A DNA stretch of 17,732 nucleotides from Melampsora larici-populina 98AG31. Taxonomy: Eukaryota > Basidiomycota > Pucciniomycetes > Pucciniales > Melampsoraceae. The stretch spans positions 349,850-367,581 of the forward strand of contig NW_006768768.1 in the NCBI RefSeq assembly GCF_000204055.1, given 5' to 3'. Every line of letters begins with the position of its first letter. Position 1 is the first letter of the stretch. The notes under the pieces were generated by a model, which saw nothing but the letters and a program-made list of their open reading frames with translations, did not search any database and was not told the origin of the DNA. Shown one piece after another: positions 16,870-17,732 of the stretch. The position numbers and the translations under genes are program-made.

Positions 16870-17732
16870 TTATCTGTCCATGTAAATCAAGCCAACTGTA
16901 GGTATGGAAATCTTAGGGTGTAACTGCCCTGCCTTATACATCAGCCAGCTACAGTGTCCTAAAATTTGTTCCTTTTTGATGAGGTGATCTTTTGTTGGTC
17001 CCCAACCTCGAAGATATGCTTGTAAATCTGGCTCATGCGTGTTTTCATAAGGATCATAGTTTCTGAGTTGTTTTGGGAGTTTTGGAAAATGATTGATGTG
17101 TATCCATGTATCTAAAATGTTATCCTGGTTTTTGTAAGTTCGGCGGTGGGTGAAAATGGAGAAAATTCGTCCAAAATGAATTCTTTCATCTTCACGAAGC
17201 CTAAATGCAATGAAACTATCATTTTGGTTTGCTGTGAACGATGAGTAAGATACATCTTTATATGAAATGCGCTTGTAAACAAATCCTCGAGGTGAAACCG
17301 GTGACACATTTTTCTTTTGATAGTCTGGAAGTACACACCACTTCTCTGGAATCATCCATTTGTTTTCTCCTTGTTCTTGATCATTCAAAACCTTCACTAG
17401 CATCATTAGAACATCATTTTCGATTGGAAGTGTGTTAGAATTTGACAAATCTTTAGAAGCGGGCTCCGCAGCTTCGTAGAGGGATTGCATTCGTGGAATA
17501 TAAGGTTTCAGTGCCTTGGGTATCCTTTGATCTTTAAGTAGAGCGGACAAGTTTCCGGCACGACAATAATTCTTGAGAAACGTGATCTCCAACTCGCCTG
17601 GAAGAAGTGAGATGTTTGTTGATCAGCATAAGACAACAAGATCTTATGGTACATCTGAAATCCATACGCTTACCTGGGTGATTATTATGGCATCCCTTCA
17701 GAGATATTTCCCATCAATCTCTCAAAAGGAAA
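16870..17732 (-). CDS. tnp2-family (CACTA-type) transposase, C-terminal exons, cut by window end
   Basis: The last exon (17597-16870) encodes GELEITFLKNYCRAGNLSALL, PRMQSLYEA, ENDVLMMLVKVLN, SPRGFVYKRISYKDVSYSSF, NDSFIAFRLREDERIHFGRI, LQAYLRGWGPTKDH and LGHCSWLMYKAG, then TAA. From memory this order matches the C-terminal part of fungal transposase family tnp2 proteins of CACTA elements. A 76-bp intron (17598-17673, GTAAGC..TTCCAG) precedes it. The exon before it (17674 to the window end) reads CHNNHPG across the junction in one frame, but FERLMGNIS further upstream lies in another, so there may be a 2-base loss in a CT repeat; the gene may be damaged. The catalytic core would be beyond the window. 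The 3' end faces the 8-exon gene. Confidence 0.7.

Larger units (their letters stand above)
14028..17732. mobile_element. Possible two-gene CACTA-type transposon (right part outside window)
   Basis: A tnp2-type transposase and a second multi-exon gene arranged tail to tail is a layout known for CACTA elements, which carry a catalytic protein and a DNA-binding accessory protein. No terminal CACTA inverted repeat pair can be checked, because one end lies beyond the window. Assignment of the 8-exon gene to the transposon is inference. Confidence 0.35.

Overview
The window looks like a repeat-dense stretch of a fungal nuclear genome, most plausibly a basidiomycete; a rust fungus is my best guess, from remembered family resemblance only. 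Supporting signs are many short introns (48-108 bp) with GT..AG borders, tyrosine-recombinase retrotransposons carrying reverse transcriptase, RNase H and a recombinase, Tc1/mariner and hAT DNA transposons, and a tnp2 (CACTA-type) transposase exon. I see no rRNA, tRNA, CRISPR array, bacterial operon or clear housekeeping gene.

Layout: (1) 1-2922, + strand, a tyrosine-recombinase (YR) retrotransposon of DIRS/Ngaro type, cut by the left window edge and broken by several frameshifts (element 1). (2) 3175-4989, a complete Tc1/mariner element with 54-bp inverted repeats and TA target duplication, whose transposase (- strand) carries a one-base frameshift and a Lys in place of the third catalytic acidic residue. 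(3) 5000-6430, a gene-poor stretch with many hairpins, a 30-bp direct repeat and an LTR-like fragment. (4) 6459-8102, a decayed hAT element with inverted ends, target duplication, subterminal TAGTGG repeats and only the C-terminal transposase exons. (5) 8161-13489, - strand, a second, diverged YR retrotransposon (element 2) with gag-like, RT-RNase H and YR genes in order. It points towards element 1, so the two are tail to tail with the DNA transposons between them. (6) 14028-16638, + strand, an apparently intact 8-exon gene for a 697-residue protein with a SAP-like motif and a coiled coil. (7) 16870-17732, - strand, the 3' exons of a tnp2-family transposase, converging on the 8-exon gene; both have AATAAA signals in the 231-bp gap. 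These two may be the two genes of one CACTA-type transposon (inference).

The most striking pattern is in element 2. Its gag, RT-RNase H and YR frames are each interrupted only by TGA: five in-frame TGA codons and no TAA or TAG. Coding-like sequence continues on both sides of each. All five are one C-to-T step from CGA (Arg), which suggests CpG-directed mutation; stop-codon recoding is a less likely alternative. Element 1 instead decayed by indels. The other items most worth checking are the intact 697-residue gene next to tnp2, the hairpin array at 6107-6363, and a 28-bp tandem repeat inside a predicted gag intron that multiplies splice-acceptor-like sequences.
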